The notes under the pieces were generated by a model, which was not told the DNA's origin, searched no databases, and saw nothing but the letters and a program-made list of their open reading frames with translations. Source: Hyphomicrobium sp. CS1GBMeth3 (GTDB lineage: Bacteria > Pseudomonadota > Alphaproteobacteria > Rhizobiales > Hyphomicrobiaceae). From it: 64,000 nt of DNA. The number at the start of each line of letters is the position of its first letter. The first letter of the stretch is position 1. The translations under genes and the position numbers were made by a program. The stretch lies in contig NZ_FPHO01000003.1 in the NCBI RefSeq assembly GCF_900117455.1, forward strand, positions 2,074,501 through 2,138,500, written 5' to 3'. Shown here piece by piece: positions 29,743 through 38,435 of this stretch.

Positions 29743-31554
29743 TCAGAGCGGTTTTGTCGCCGCTTCGAGCCACTTCCGGGCGGGCGAATCCAATTCCGGG
29801 CCAATCACCTCGCGCACATGGGCGTGATAGATGTTGATCCAACTGATCTCGTCCGCCGTGAGCAGCGCCGTGTCGATCAGGCGGCGGTCGAGCGGCACCA
29901 GCGTCAAGGTCTCGAAGCCGAGCATCTCGCGCTCGCCGCTGTCCGGAACGTCGGGCTCGGTTGCGAGCACCAGGTTCTCGATGCGGATGCCGTAGGCGCC
30001 TTCCTTGTAGTAGCCAGGCTCGTTGGAGATGATCATGCCCGGCTCGATGACGGCCATGCCCGCGCGCGAGATCGACTGCGGCCCTTCATGCACAGAGAGA
30101 TAGCTCCCGACGCCGTGGCCGGTACCGTGCTCGTAGTCGAGGCCATGCTGCCAGAGCGCGCGGCGCGCGAACGGATCGAGGTCGACGCCGCGCGTGCCCT
30201 TCGGAAAGCGCGCCGTGGCGATGGCGATATGCCCCTTGAGCACCAGCGTGAACCGCTCGCGCATCTCTTGCGTCGGCGTGCCGATCGCAACGGTGCGCGT
30301 GATATCCGTCGTGCCTTCGAGGTACTGCGCGCCGGAATCGAGCAGGAGCAACTCGCCAGGCTTCAGGCGCCGGTTGGTTGCCTCTGTCACGCGATAGTGC
30401 ACGATGGCGCCGTTCGGACCGCTGCCCGAGATGGTATCAAACGAGATCTCCTTGAGCGCCTGACTCCCTGCGCGCTGCTCCTCGAGCGCGCGCACGGCCC
30501 CGATCTCGTCGATCGTTTCGCCATCCGCGAGGGCCCGGTCGAGCCAGACGAGGAAGCGCACCACCGCGGCGCCATCGCGCACGTGGGCAATGCGGGCGCC
30601 CTTGATCTCGGTCGCGTTCTTGACCGCCTTTAGCGGAACGCAAGGGTCACCTCCCCGCACGGCGCTCTTGCCGAGTGCGCGCGAAAACCACCATGCCCCT
30701 CGGTCGGGATCGAAACGTACGCGTTTTTTTGCTTTCCGCAGCGCTTGCACGCGCGTCTTGAGCGCCGCCGGCGGCGAGATCTTCACGACACCGTCGAGAT
30801 GCGCGCGCGCCTCGCGCGTGACCTTCTCGGCCGCGACGAACAGCTCTGCCTTGCCCGTCACCGGTACGATGGCAAAAGCCAGCACGACCGGGTTGTGCGC
30901 CACGTCCCGGCCGCGAATGTTGAGAAGCCAGCAGATGGAATCCGGTGCCGTCAGGATCACCGCGTCTTGCCCTGCGGCCTTGAGACCTTTCTGCACGGCT
31001 GCGATCTTCTGCTCGGCGGACTGTCCGGCATACTTGAGCGGATGCGGCACCACGGGGCCATCCGGCGCGCCGGGACGCTCCTTGCCCCAGATCACATCGA
31101 CGAGATTGCGCCGGGTGGGTTTCAGCGTGATGCCGCTGCCGGCGAGCTGTCCGGTCAGCCACTGGATCGCGCTTGCCGTCATCAGCCACGGGTCGAACCC
31201 GACGACGTCGCCTGCTTTGAGCTTCGCCTTGAGCCAGCCCGGCAGTGCCGTCGAGGCAAGCCCGGGAAAGTCGAACGTCCCGCCGCCGCATTCGGCGCGC
31301 GCCTGCACCGTGTAGCGCCCATCGACAAAGAGCCCGGCCTGGCGCCGCGTGATGACCGCGACACCCGCGCTACCCGAGAAGCCCGTGAGCCAGCGCAGCC
31401 GCTCCGAGCCCGGCGCAACGTACTCGCCCTGGTGCTCGTCGTTGCGCGGCACGATGAGCGCCGCGAGCCCTTCGTCGGCGATGAGGGCGCGCAGCCGCTT
31501 GATCCGCTCGGGGATCGCGGGGGCATCGGAAGGGGCATCGAAGGTCTGGAACAT
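29743..31554 (-). CDS. pepP: Xaa-Pro aminopeptidase (aminopeptidase P family)
   Basis: This enzyme removes N-terminal residues preceding proline. The 603-residue length matches the three-domain form (two creatinase-like domains plus the pita-bread catalytic domain), like eukaryotic APP1. Metal ligands are visible in LLLDSGAQYLEGTTDITRT (two Asp), HGTGHGVGSYLSVHEGP (His), and the Glu of SNEPGYY and the C-terminal RIENL. ATG 31554 has AAGGA about seven bases upstream; the frame runs open to 31728 inside prmA, which is not expected to be coding. It starts 16 bases after the prmA stop, so both are probably in one operon. Symbol is used in the broad family sense. Confidence 0.9.
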   Translation of the reverse strand: MFQTFDAPSDAPAIPERIKRLRALIADEGLAALIVPRNDEHQGEYVAPGSERLRWLTGFSGSAGVAVITRRQAGLFVDGRYTVQARAECGGGTFDFPGLASTALPGWLKAKLKAGDVVGFDPWLMTASAIQWLTGQLAGSGITLKPTRRNLVDVIWGKERPGAPDGPVVPHPLKYAGQSAEQKIAAVQKGLKAAGQDAVILTAPDSICWLLNIRGRDVAHNPVVLAFAIVPVTGKAELFVAAEKVTREARAHLDGVVKISPPAALKTRVQALRKAKKRVRFDPDRGAWWFSRALGKSAVRGGDPCVPLKAVKNATEIKGARIAHVRDGAAVVRFLVWLDRALADGETIDEIGAVRALEEQRAGSQALKEISFDTISGSGPNGAIVHYRVTEATNRRLKPGELLLLDSGAQYLEGTTDITRTVAIGTPTQEMRERFTLVLKGHIAIATARFPKGTRGVDLDPFARRALWQHGLDYEHGTGHGVGSYLSVHEGPQSISRAGMAVIEPGMIISNEPGYYKEGAYGIRIENLVLATEPDVPDSGEREMLGFETLTLVPLDRRLIDTALLTADEISWINIYHAHVREVIGPELDSPARKWLEAATKPL

Positions 31555-31570
31555 GAGCGGTCCTTGAAGA

Positions 31571-32467
31571 TCAAGTGCGCTTGACGAGCGTGAGCGCCGA
31601 CCAGCCATCGTAGCGGCGGTGGTCGAGAAGCGCGAAGCCCTGTGCGTGATAGGCGGCGAGCACGCGTGCCGCCTCGCGCACGAGAATGCCCGAGAGAACG
31701 ACAACCGCACCGCGCTCCGCAACTTCACGGATATCCGGCGCCAGCGTGACGAGCGGCTCGGCCAGGATGTTGGCGACGATCAGGTCGAAAGGCGCGGCAC
31801 CGCGAATGGTCGGCGCGGAGACGCCGGGTCCGCAGACGAATCGGATGCGCGAGCCTACCCGGTTCACGGCCGCGTTCTCACGCGCCACAACGACCGACTG
31901 CGCGTCGATGTCGACGCCGTGCACGACCGCGCGTGGCCACGTCCGCGCCGCCGCGATGGCAAGGATGCCCGATCCGCACCCGAGATCGAGGATGCGCCGG
32001 AAGTGCCGCGTGGCGGCGAGCTTCCCCAGTGCGATAAGGCAGCCGAAGGTCGTCGCGTGATGCGCGGTGCCGAAAGCTTCGCCCGCTTCGATCAAGATGG
32101 CGTTCGGCCCCTGCGGGACGCGGGCGCGGTCATGCCCGCCGTGCACCGTGAACCGCGCCGCCCTGACGGGCGGCAGCGCGGCCTGCGAAAGCGCGACCCA
32201 GTTGAGGTCAGGGATGTCGGCCGCCTGGAAGCGCGGGGCGTCCTCTCCGAGCAACGTGCCAAGCTCCGCTTCGAGGTCCTCTGCCTCACGCGCATCCGAG
32301 AAATAGGCTTCGATCCGCCACAGCGTCGCGGCGGGCTCGCCGTCCTGCTTATCCTCGAAGATGGTCAGCGCGTCCGGGGCCGGCTCGATGAGGTCCTGCA
32401 GCGCGTTCGCCACTCGCATGGCACGCCCGCGGTCGTCCACCTCGGCGATGAGTTTGTGAGGGGTCAT
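31571..32467 (-). CDS. prmA: Ribosomal protein L11 methyltransferase PrmA
   Basis: PrmA trimethylates ribosomal protein L11 using S-adenosylmethionine. The 298-residue protein has the SAM-binding motif ILDLGCGSGILAIAAA and the PrmA signature VANILAEPLVTLAPDI, preceded by a variable substrate-binding N-terminal domain and an HHATTFGCL segment. ATG 32467 is chosen because the family N-terminus starts there; the open frame extends 54 bases upstream. It precedes pepP on the same strand. No clear Shine-Dalgarno sequence is seen beyond GGAT. Confidence 0.9.
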   Translation of the reverse strand: MTPHKLIAEVDDRGRAMRVANALQDLIEPAPDALTIFEDKQDGEPAATLWRIEAYFSDAREAEDLEAELGTLLGEDAPRFQAADIPDLNWVALSQAALPPVRAARFTVHGGHDRARVPQGPNAILIEAGEAFGTAHHATTFGCLIALGKLAATRHFRRILDLGCGSGILAIAAARTWPRAVVHGVDIDAQSVVVARENAAVNRVGSRIRFVCGPGVSAPTIRGAAPFDLIVANILAEPLVTLAPDIREVAERGAVVVLSGILVREAARVLAAYHAQGFALLDHRRYDGWSALTLVKRT

Positions 32468-32555
32468 AAGATCCGTTCTGAAATGGAAGGAGGCGGCTTG
32501 CCATAAGGCGCCGCCTCGCAAATCGGCTGCACAATAGCCGAGGACAGGCCCCGCG

Positions 32556-34022
32556 TCAGGTGGGCTGCGGAATGGCCGATGCCGGAACGGTTACGGGCTC
32601 GCTGGCTGGCTTTTCGTCCGGTTCCGGGTCGGTTGCAACCGTCCGCTCCACCTCGCGGCCTTCGTCGGGCGTGCAATCCGGCAGATGGTCCAGGAACACG
32701 TCCCACTTGGCGTCGAGATGCAGCGCGGCCTCCTCCGGCCCGAGCGTGGTCAGCGTGCCATCCGCCTCCTCGGTGACGATCCCGTCGGCGACCAGGCGGC
32801 TCAACGCATCCTCGAGGTCGAAATCGACGTGCAAACCGAAGCTCGACGTCAGGTACTGCTCGATGGCTGCGTCGATGGCCGGCAGGTCCGAATGCTTGGC
32901 CTTTTCCTTGGCAAGCACGCTGTAGAGCAACATCTCCTCCTTGACGTCCTCCTCTGCCGCGCGGTCTGCGAGCTTGACGAGCACGCCGCGATTGTCGGCC
33001 ATGGCATGGAAATACAGGTTCTGCGCCATCACCACCATGTAGCGCTGGCGTTGATTGAGGAAGTTCATCGCCTGCCGGAACGCGACGCCGCCAAGCCCGA
33101 GCGCAGCGCCCGCCGCCATCAGCGGGTTGGAGGCCACCGCCGCCAGCTTGCCGGCCGAGCCGACAATACCCATGCCGAGCCCGCCACTCGCCGTGAGTCC
33201 GAGCCGCAGCTTGTCGAGCAGGCGGAACTTCACCTTGGTGTTCGGAAACACCATCTCGATGTCGCTGCGCGGGATGTTCTTGAATAGCTTAAGATAGATG
33301 TTGTTCTCGTTGACCTCGGACGGGATCATCGAGCGCAGATTGCGGACGAGCTTTTCCGCCTCGCGCCGCGAGATGCGGTTCTGCTGCATCACCTCGACGA
33401 CACGCTTCTCAAACGGCTTGAGCTTGAAGAGCAGGAAAAGCCGCTGGAAGATCGGAACGTCGAACTCTTCCTTGCGCATGAATTTGCGCAGGCGGCGGCG
33501 CTGGTCGCGCCTGTTCGAGGCACCGCGATAATAGATCAGGATCTCCTCGAAAGCCGTGAAGTCGACGTGGAAGTCGAGCCCGTAGTGAGAGTCCTCGGTC
33601 AGGATCACCTCGACGTCGGCCGGATCGATGCGGACGTAATTCGCCTGATTCAGAATAGCCTCGACGTCCCGCACGACGCGCGATTGTAGCGTCGCGCGCT
33701 CCTCCGGAGTGAAGGTTCGCGTGATGAGAAGGTCGCTGTCCGGGCTGAAGCCTTCATAGGCCTGCATAAGACTGCTGAGCCCGACGCTGTGCTGCTGTCG
33801 CCGCCAGTATTCGAGGTAGCGGAAGAAACGCCGGGCGGCGCGCGCGCGACCGGTCGGCCATGTGTGTGCCGTCGTCAGACGATCGATGAGCGATTGCGTT
33901 GTGACCGGGATGAATCGCTCGCGCGGCCGGACCGCATCCGGCGCCACGATATCGTTCGTGCCCACGGCAAGGACGGTTTGATGGGCGGGATCAGCGGGTA
34001 CTACAGCATCTTGAGGTGCCAT
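32556..34022 (-). CDS. DUF3754 / TMEM143-like membrane protein
   Basis: The 488-residue protein matches the DUF3754 (TMEM143) family: a soluble N-terminal half with VEVILTEDSHYGLDFHVDFTAFEEILIYYRG, the segment FMRKEEFDVPIFQRLFLLFKLKP, NIYLKLFKNIPRSDIEMVFPNTKV, then a Gly/Ala-rich hydrophobic hairpin (about residues 285-325) and a helical C-terminus with a winged-helix-like end. The family occurs in bacteria and mitochondria and has no assigned function. It lies alone on the minus strand between prmA and rlmH, with 147 bases upstream. ATG 34022 is the only reasonable start near the conserved region. Confidence 0.75.
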   Translation of the reverse strand: MAPQDAVVPADPAHQTVLAVGTNDIVAPDAVRPRERFIPVTTQSLIDRLTTAHTWPTGRARAARRFFRYLEYWRRQQHSVGLSSLMQAYEGFSPDSDLLITRTFTPEERATLQSRVVRDVEAILNQANYVRIDPADVEVILTEDSHYGLDFHVDFTAFEEILIYYRGASNRRDQRRRLRKFMRKEEFDVPIFQRLFLLFKLKPFEKRVVEVMQQNRISRREAEKLVRNLRSMIPSEVNENNIYLKLFKNIPRSDIEMVFPNTKVKFRLLDKLRLGLTASGGLGMGIVGSAGKLAAVASNPLMAAGAALGLGGVAFRQAMNFLNQRQRYMVVMAQNLYFHAMADNRGVLVKLADRAAEEDVKEEMLLYSVLAKEKAKHSDLPAIDAAIEQYLTSSFGLHVDFDLEDALSRLVADGIVTEEADGTLTTLGPEEAALHLDAKWDVFLDHLPDCTPDEGREVERTVATDPEPDEKPASEPVTVPASAIPQPT

Positions 34023-34169
34023 CCCCAGTTCTCCCCCAGTGGTTTATTGAAGTGTTACGACGCGGAGCGGCGAGGGTCCAGAGCCGGAGCCCGAAGGTTA
34101 ACCGGCGTGGCGTGCTGAACCCTAAATCGACTGTGGTTCAGCAATTTGACGAAGCGGCCCTGCGGAGGA

Positions 34170-34652
34170 CTAGCTACGGTGATAAGGATGACCTGCCAGA
34201 ATGGTCGCCGCCCGATAGAGCTGCTCGGCAAGCACGATGCGCGCGAGACCGTGTGGAAGCGTCATTGGCCCGAGAGAGAGCGTGAGTTGGGCCTTGGCGC
34301 GAACAGCGTCCCCGTGCCCATCCGGGCCCCCAATCAGAAAGGCTGTTGTGCGCCGGCCCTCGTCGCGGCGAGCGGCCAGGAAGTTGGCGAATGCCGTGCT
34401 GGAGAATACTTTGCCGGATTCGTCGAGCACGATGATGAAGTCCGCGGCGCCTGCGGCCACGAGGAGGCGTTCTGCTTCGTCCGCCTTCCGCTGGCCGGCA
34501 GCGGCCTGGCGCGCTTCAACGATCTCGGACAGCACCAACGGCCCGAACGCGACGGCGCGTCCGGCATCATCGATCCGCTTGGCGTACTTGAGAAAAAGCT
34601 CGCGCTCCGGACCATCCTTGAGACGCCCGACGGCGGCAATGGTTAAACGCAT
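34170..34652 (-). CDS. rlmH: 23S rRNA (pseudouridine-1915-N3)-methyltransferase RlmH
   Basis: RlmH is the small SPOUT-class methyltransferase that modifies pseudouridine 1915 in helix 69 of 23S rRNA. The 160-residue protein starts MRLTIAAVGRLKDGPE, has the knot region FIIVLDESGKVFSS and FLIGGPDGHG, and ends LAEQLYRAATILAGHPYHRS, the conserved C-terminal tail. ATG 34652 gives the family N-terminus; a longer frame to 34700 is unlikely. It is last in the series GtrA gene, nadD, rsfS, rlmH, a classical alphaproteobacterial order. Confidence 0.95.
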   Translation of the reverse strand: MRLTIAAVGRLKDGPERELFLKYAKRIDDAGRAVAFGPLVLSEIVEARQAAAGQRKADEAERLLVAAGAADFIIVLDESGKVFSSTAFANFLAARRDEGRRTTAFLIGGPDGHGDAVRAKAQLTLSLGPMTLPHGLARIVLAEQLYRAATILAGHPYHRS

Positions 34653-34778
34653 CCCGCCCCGCTTCGCGAACCCAACGGGCGCCCCGACGGACGCAACCAT
34701 CTAACACGCGGACGAGCCGCGGCGGCCAACACGATCGCGGCGGCGTTGTCTGGGCCGCCGCGTCACGAAATCCAACGC

Positions 34779-35189
34779 CTAGTGCGACGTCTGCTCGCCG
34801 GGGCGGGCAGCCGACCACATCTTCTCGAGATTGTAGAAATCCCGAACCTCGGCCCGGAAGACATGCACCAGGATGTCGCCGGCGTCGATCAGCACCCAGT
34901 CGCAGGTGTCGAGACCCTCGACCCGGACGTTTCCGGCGCCATTGTCCTTGAGATGCTTGCGGATCTGCTCCGCGATTGCGCCCACGTGACGGTCCGAGCG
35001 CCCCGTGGCGATCACCATGAAATCGCCGATCGACGACTTCCCCTTAAGGTCGATGGTGACGATCTGCTCAGCTTTGGCTTCATCGAGCCAGTACACCACC
35101 TTTTTGAGCAACGGCTCCGAGCCTGCGTGCTCGCGCACGATCTCGGCGGGAGGCGCACCCTTGCGGGCACCCTCAATGGCGGTTCGCAT
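34779..35189 (-). CDS. rsfS: Ribosomal silencing factor RsfS
   Basis: RsfS (Iojap/DUF143 family) binds ribosomal protein L14 and blocks 50S-30S joining in slow growth. The 136-residue protein has the family core VYWLDEAKAEQIVTIDLKGKSSIGDFMVIATGRSDRHVGAIAEQI and DWVLIDAGDILVHVFRAEVRDFYNLEKMW. The tail is short. It lies between nadD and rlmH. AAGGA lies about 12 bases before the ATG, rather far. The 224 bases upstream, towards nadD, hold no gene. Confidence 0.95.
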   Translation of the reverse strand: MRTAIEGARKGAPPAEIVREHAGSEPLLKKVVYWLDEAKAEQIVTIDLKGKSSIGDFMVIATGRSDRHVGAIAEQIRKHLKDNGAGNVRVEGLDTCDWVLIDAGDILVHVFRAEVRDFYNLEKMWSAARPGEQTSH

Positions 35190-35413
35190 CTTGAGCTGAA
35201 TATCCTTTCCGTTCGTGCACCAAGTGGGCCTTCGCTTGTCTGGCCGCTGGCATCAGGCGAGGAAGTGTCCGGCGACCCGCACTTTTGGCCGGTTGGTCCC
35301 CACCGCCGCGACGCCTCAGCGCGCCGCCGACACCACCAAGATAGCGGCCCCCAGGGTCCCCAGCAATAGGGGGGAGTCCGGATTGTCGCACCCCCCGATA
35401 TCATGGGCCGGTC

Positions 35414-36073
35414 TTAGGGTTTTTTTGCGGTGCGGGAGGCGGCCCGGCGGCCCTGCCGGATCTCGGTCGACGATTCGGGGGAGAGGGGCAGCGTCAGATA
35501 CAACCAGGCGGGCGGCGTCCGGAGGGCCAGAGTGCCGGCCGCGCTGTCGGCGACGCGAAAGCGGGCGAGCGCCCGCGCGGCGGGCGCGGCCAACGCCCGG
35601 AGCCGCCACTGCGGTCGGTCCGCGACCACGAACGGCATCAGGCGGGCGATGCGCTGCCAGGCCGCCCAGCGGTGAAATCCGGCGAGATTGTCACCGCCCA
35701 TGACCCAGACGAAGTGCACACCCGGGAACCGCTGCTTGAGGAACGACAGCGTGACCACGGTTGCCGTGCTGTCGAGGTCCGCTTCAAGCGCCGTGATGCG
35801 GATTTTGGGGTTGGTCACAAGCTTCTGGCAGGCCGCGAGCCGTTCCTCCAGGGGGGCCAGCTCGTCGTGGCTTTTGAGCGGGTTTCCCGGCGTCACGATC
35901 CACCACACGGCGTCGAGCCCGAGCCGCGTCAGCACTGCTTCCGAGATCGCCACGTGCGCGCGATGCGGCGGGTTGAACGAGCCGCCGAGCAGCCCGATGC
36001 GCTGGCCCGGCGCGGCGTGGGGTGTGCGCACGGACAGCGAACCGAAGGCTTTGGAGAGAAGGCGGGCGGACAT
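35414..36073 (-). CDS. nadD: Nicotinate-nucleotide adenylyltransferase NadD
   Basis: NadD converts nicotinate mononucleotide to deamido-NAD in NAD synthesis. The 219-residue protein has the nucleotidyltransferase motif GLLGGSFNPPHRAHVAI, the middle VWWIVTPGNPLK segment, VMGGDNLAGFHRW, and the C-terminal SSTEIRQGR in place of ISSTxIR. The N-terminal 25 residues before the motif are longer than in E. coli, common in alphaproteobacteria. It starts 33 bases after the GtrA gene ends, so the two may share a transcript. Confidence 0.94.
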   Translation of the reverse strand: MSARLLSKAFGSLSVRTPHAAPGQRIGLLGGSFNPPHRAHVAISEAVLTRLGLDAVWWIVTPGNPLKSHDELAPLEERLAACQKLVTNPKIRITALEADLDSTATVVTLSFLKQRFPGVHFVWVMGGDNLAGFHRWAAWQRIARLMPFVVADRPQWRLRALAAPAARALARFRVADSAAGTLALRTPPAWLYLTLPLSPESSTEIRQGRRAASRTAKKP

Positions 36074-36106
36074 CAAACCGATCGAAGCGAAAGGGGGCGA
36101 AGAGCT

Positions 36107-36574
36107 CTAATCCAGCCGCGTGAACACGAACCGGCTGCGGATGAAATAGAGCGTGACGAAGCAGATGAGCATGGCTGCGCCCTTAGCGATAGTCGGCGCG
36201 ATCCCGAGGAGGTGGATACCCGCCGCCGTCACCATAGCCGTGAGCGCAATGCCGAGCAGTCCCGTCGCCATGAACTCGGTAAACAGGCGCCTATCGCTCT
36301 TGTGCGCGCCGTCGCCCACGAACACCAGCCAGCGCGAGAGCTTGTAGTTGACGGAGAAGGCCACCGCATAGCCGGCGACGCTGGCCAGCACCGGCAAACC
36401 GGTGAAGTTCAGGAGCCCGAGGAACACGCCGTAATCGATGACCAGGCTGACCAGGTTGACGCCCGTATAGCGCACGAGCCGCAGGATCCGCTCGGCGCGC
36501 GTGTGCGGCTGGCGCGGCTGCGGCTGAGCCTCGGGCGCAATCGATAGGTCAGGGCTGTCGGGATGTCTCGTCAC
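36107..36574 (-). CDS. GtrA-family membrane protein
   Basis: A 155-residue protein with four membrane segments and the GtrA family pattern: RYTGVNLVSLVIDYGVFLGLL, VAGYAVAFSVNYKLSRWLVF, then two further segments ending FIRSRFVF. GtrA-like proteins take part in moving lipid-linked sugars across the membrane or assist glycosyltransferases. GTG 36574 has AAGGTGG five bases upstream. Its place directly before nadD suggests cotranscription, but no glycosyltransferase gene is adjacent, so its substrate is unknown. Confidence 0.85.
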   Translation of the reverse strand: MTRHPDSPDLSIAPEAQPQPRQPHTRAERILRLVRYTGVNLVSLVIDYGVFLGLLNFTGLPVLASVAGYAVAFSVNYKLSRWLVFVGDGAHKSDRRLFTEFMATGLLGIALTAMVTAAGIHLLGIAPTIAKGAAMLICFVTLYFIRSRFVFTRLD

Positions 36575-36762
36575 GCGCCACCTTGATATCAGACGAGCGT
36601 TCTAGCCCGAAAGCCCCGTTCGCTGCTGCGGCATTGGCGCCCGAAAGGTGATGCAACCTGGCGCGATGCAACACCACATACGATTTGGTAATCGCTGTCG
36701 GCAATGAATGGATCGACAACATGCGGCGACGGGCTGTAGCGCCCGGCCGCGCGGGGGGCCGC

Positions 36763-37176
36763 ATGGACAAACGCAAAGATCTCGAGCTGCTGATCGTCGA
36801 GGACCGGCAGGTCATGCTCAAGATCCTGCGCCGGCTGCTGCTTGAGCTCGGCTACACGCGCGTGGACGAGGCCTCAAATGGCCTCCAGGCGCTCGAGCGC
36901 CTTGGCCGCAAGCGCTACGACCTGATCCTCTCCGACTGGAATATGGACGGCATGAGCGGTTTCGATCTTCTGAAGGCCGTGCGTGCCGATGAGACCACCA
37001 AGGCCACGCCGTTCATCCTGGTGACGGCCGAGGCCAAGCGCGAGAATATCCTGGCGGCGCAGTCTGCGGGCGCTTCGGGCTATCTCTTGAAACCATTCAA
37101 GCTGGACGTTTTCGAGAAGACGCTGGACGGCGTGCTCGCCGCCAAGGGCGACTTCGTCAATCTCGCCGTCGCCTAG
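36763..37176 (+). CDS. Stand-alone CheY-like response regulator
   Basis: The 137-residue protein is a single receiver domain with no output domain. Visible receiver residues are the acidic pair E13-D14, phosphoacceptor D58 (LILSDWNMDGMSG), T88 and K110 (LLKPF). The sequence VEDRQVMLKILRRLLLELG and DWNMDGMSG resemble CheY. No kinase, chemotaxis or flagellar gene is nearby, so the partner is unknown. ATG 36763 is preferred, although the frame is open to 36685 and no good ribosome site is seen. It interrupts the nadD-proA neighbourhood common in related genomes. Confidence 0.85.
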   Translation: MDKRKDLELLIVEDRQVMLKILRRLLLELGYTRVDEASNGLQALERLGRKRYDLILSDWNMDGMSGFDLLKAVRADETTKATPFILVTAEAKRENILAAQSAGASGYLLKPFKLDVFEKTLDGVLAAKGDFVNLAVA

Positions 37177-37387
37177 ACGCCTTCTGCAGCCACGGCTCTC
37201 TCCTAGTCGTCGGGTTGCACGCCGGCGCCCGCGTCCGCCCCGAGGAACACAAACGTTGAACCGATAAGTGCTGCCGTCTTTACCCAGCAGTGGTTATTCG
37301 CTTGAGCGCGAGCCCGCTGCATTGGACTCTGACGGCCACAAACCAGCACCTAAAAAGTCTCGGCCCCGATAGCCCGACGCGTGAAAA

Positions 37388-38425
37388 ATGCAGTCAGCTC
37401 CCAAACGTCGAATTTTTAGAGCGCTTTTCAGTTGGCTGGCAGCGAGCGTCCGCACCTTGCTCCTGGTGCTTGTCGTCACGTGGGCCACGCTCGCCATCTA
37501 CTATTCGAATCTGCCGTGGTCTGCCCTGCGCCTCGCGTCCGCTGCGGCGTTTGCAGCGTTTGCGATCTGGGCGCTTTGGATTTCTCCCAACCGGCGCGCG
37601 CGCTTCGCTTTCGGCGGTACATTTATCGCCGTTGTGACGTGGTGGATATTGATTCCTCCCTCGCATGACCGCGAATGGCGGCCGGAAGTCGCGGTGATGC
37701 CGCGCGCCCTTATCGAGGGAGACCGCGTGCGCTTCACGGGCGTGCGCAACTTCGACTACCGCAGCCGCGATGATTTCACGGTGCGCTACGAGGAGCGGGA
37801 GGTCGAGCGGTCGCACTTGGCCGCAATCGACTTCTACGTCTCTTACTGGGCAGAGGGACCCGTGGGCCACACGTTCCTGAGCTTTGTTTTCGACAATGCC
37901 CCGCCCCTGGCCGTGTCCATCGAAACACGCCCTGAGGTAGGCGAGAGCTTTGCCCCGGTCGCATCGCTGTTCAAGCAGTTCGAGCTGATCTACGTCGTGG
38001 GTGAAGAGCGCGACGTGGTCGGCGTGCGAACCAATCATCGCAGCGAAGCGGTCTATCTCTACCGACTGAATACCACCGCCGCCGACGCGCGACGTCTTTT
38101 CGATGTCTATGTAGAACGCATCAACGAGCTTGCTGATCGGCCGGAATTCTATCACCTGCTGAGCAATAGCTGCACAATCAACATTATTCGCTATGCGAAT
38201 GCCGCCGGCCGAAAGGGCCGTTTCGACATCCGGCATCTCCTCAATGGCTTGATCGACAGTTATCTCTACCACTCGGGTCGCGTCGACACGACGTTGCCGT
38301 TTGAGGAGCTGCGTCGACAATCGTTGATCAATCAGGCTGCGCAAGAAGCCGGAGACGCGCCAGATTTCCCAGTACGGATTCGCGCATCTTTGCCGACGAC
38401 ACGGAGCTCAAAGGCAGAGCCTTGA
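37388..38425 (+). CDS. DUF4105 domain membrane protein
   Basis: The 345-residue protein has two or three N-terminal membrane segments (about residues 18-95) and a DUF4105 domain from about 115 to 280. Conserved features are IDFYVSYW, GHTFLSFVFDN, YLYRL and NSCTINIIRY; the Asn-Ser-Cys motif and the GHTF histidine are typical of this family, thought to be a papain-like or NlpC-like hydrolase fold facing the periplasm. Function is unknown. It is convergent with proA (10 bases between stops). The promoter region 37177-37387 shows nothing clear. The window has no partner gene of evident relation. Confidence 0.8.
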   Translation: MQSAPKRRIFRALFSWLAASVRTLLLVLVVTWATLAIYYSNLPWSALRLASAAAFAAFAIWALWISPNRRARFAFGGTFIAVVTWWILIPPSHDREWRPEVAVMPRALIEGDRVRFTGVRNFDYRSRDDFTVRYEEREVERSHLAAIDFYVSYWAEGPVGHTFLSFVFDNAPPLAVSIETRPEVGESFAPVASLFKQFELIYVVGEERDVVGVRTNHRSEAVYLYRLNTTAADARRLFDVYVERINELADRPEFYHLLSNSCTINIIRYANAAGRKGRFDIRHLLNGLIDSYLYHSGRVDTTLPFEELRRQSLINQAAQEAGDAPDFPVRIRASLPTTRSSKAEP

Positions 38426-38435
38426 GGCTTCGCCG

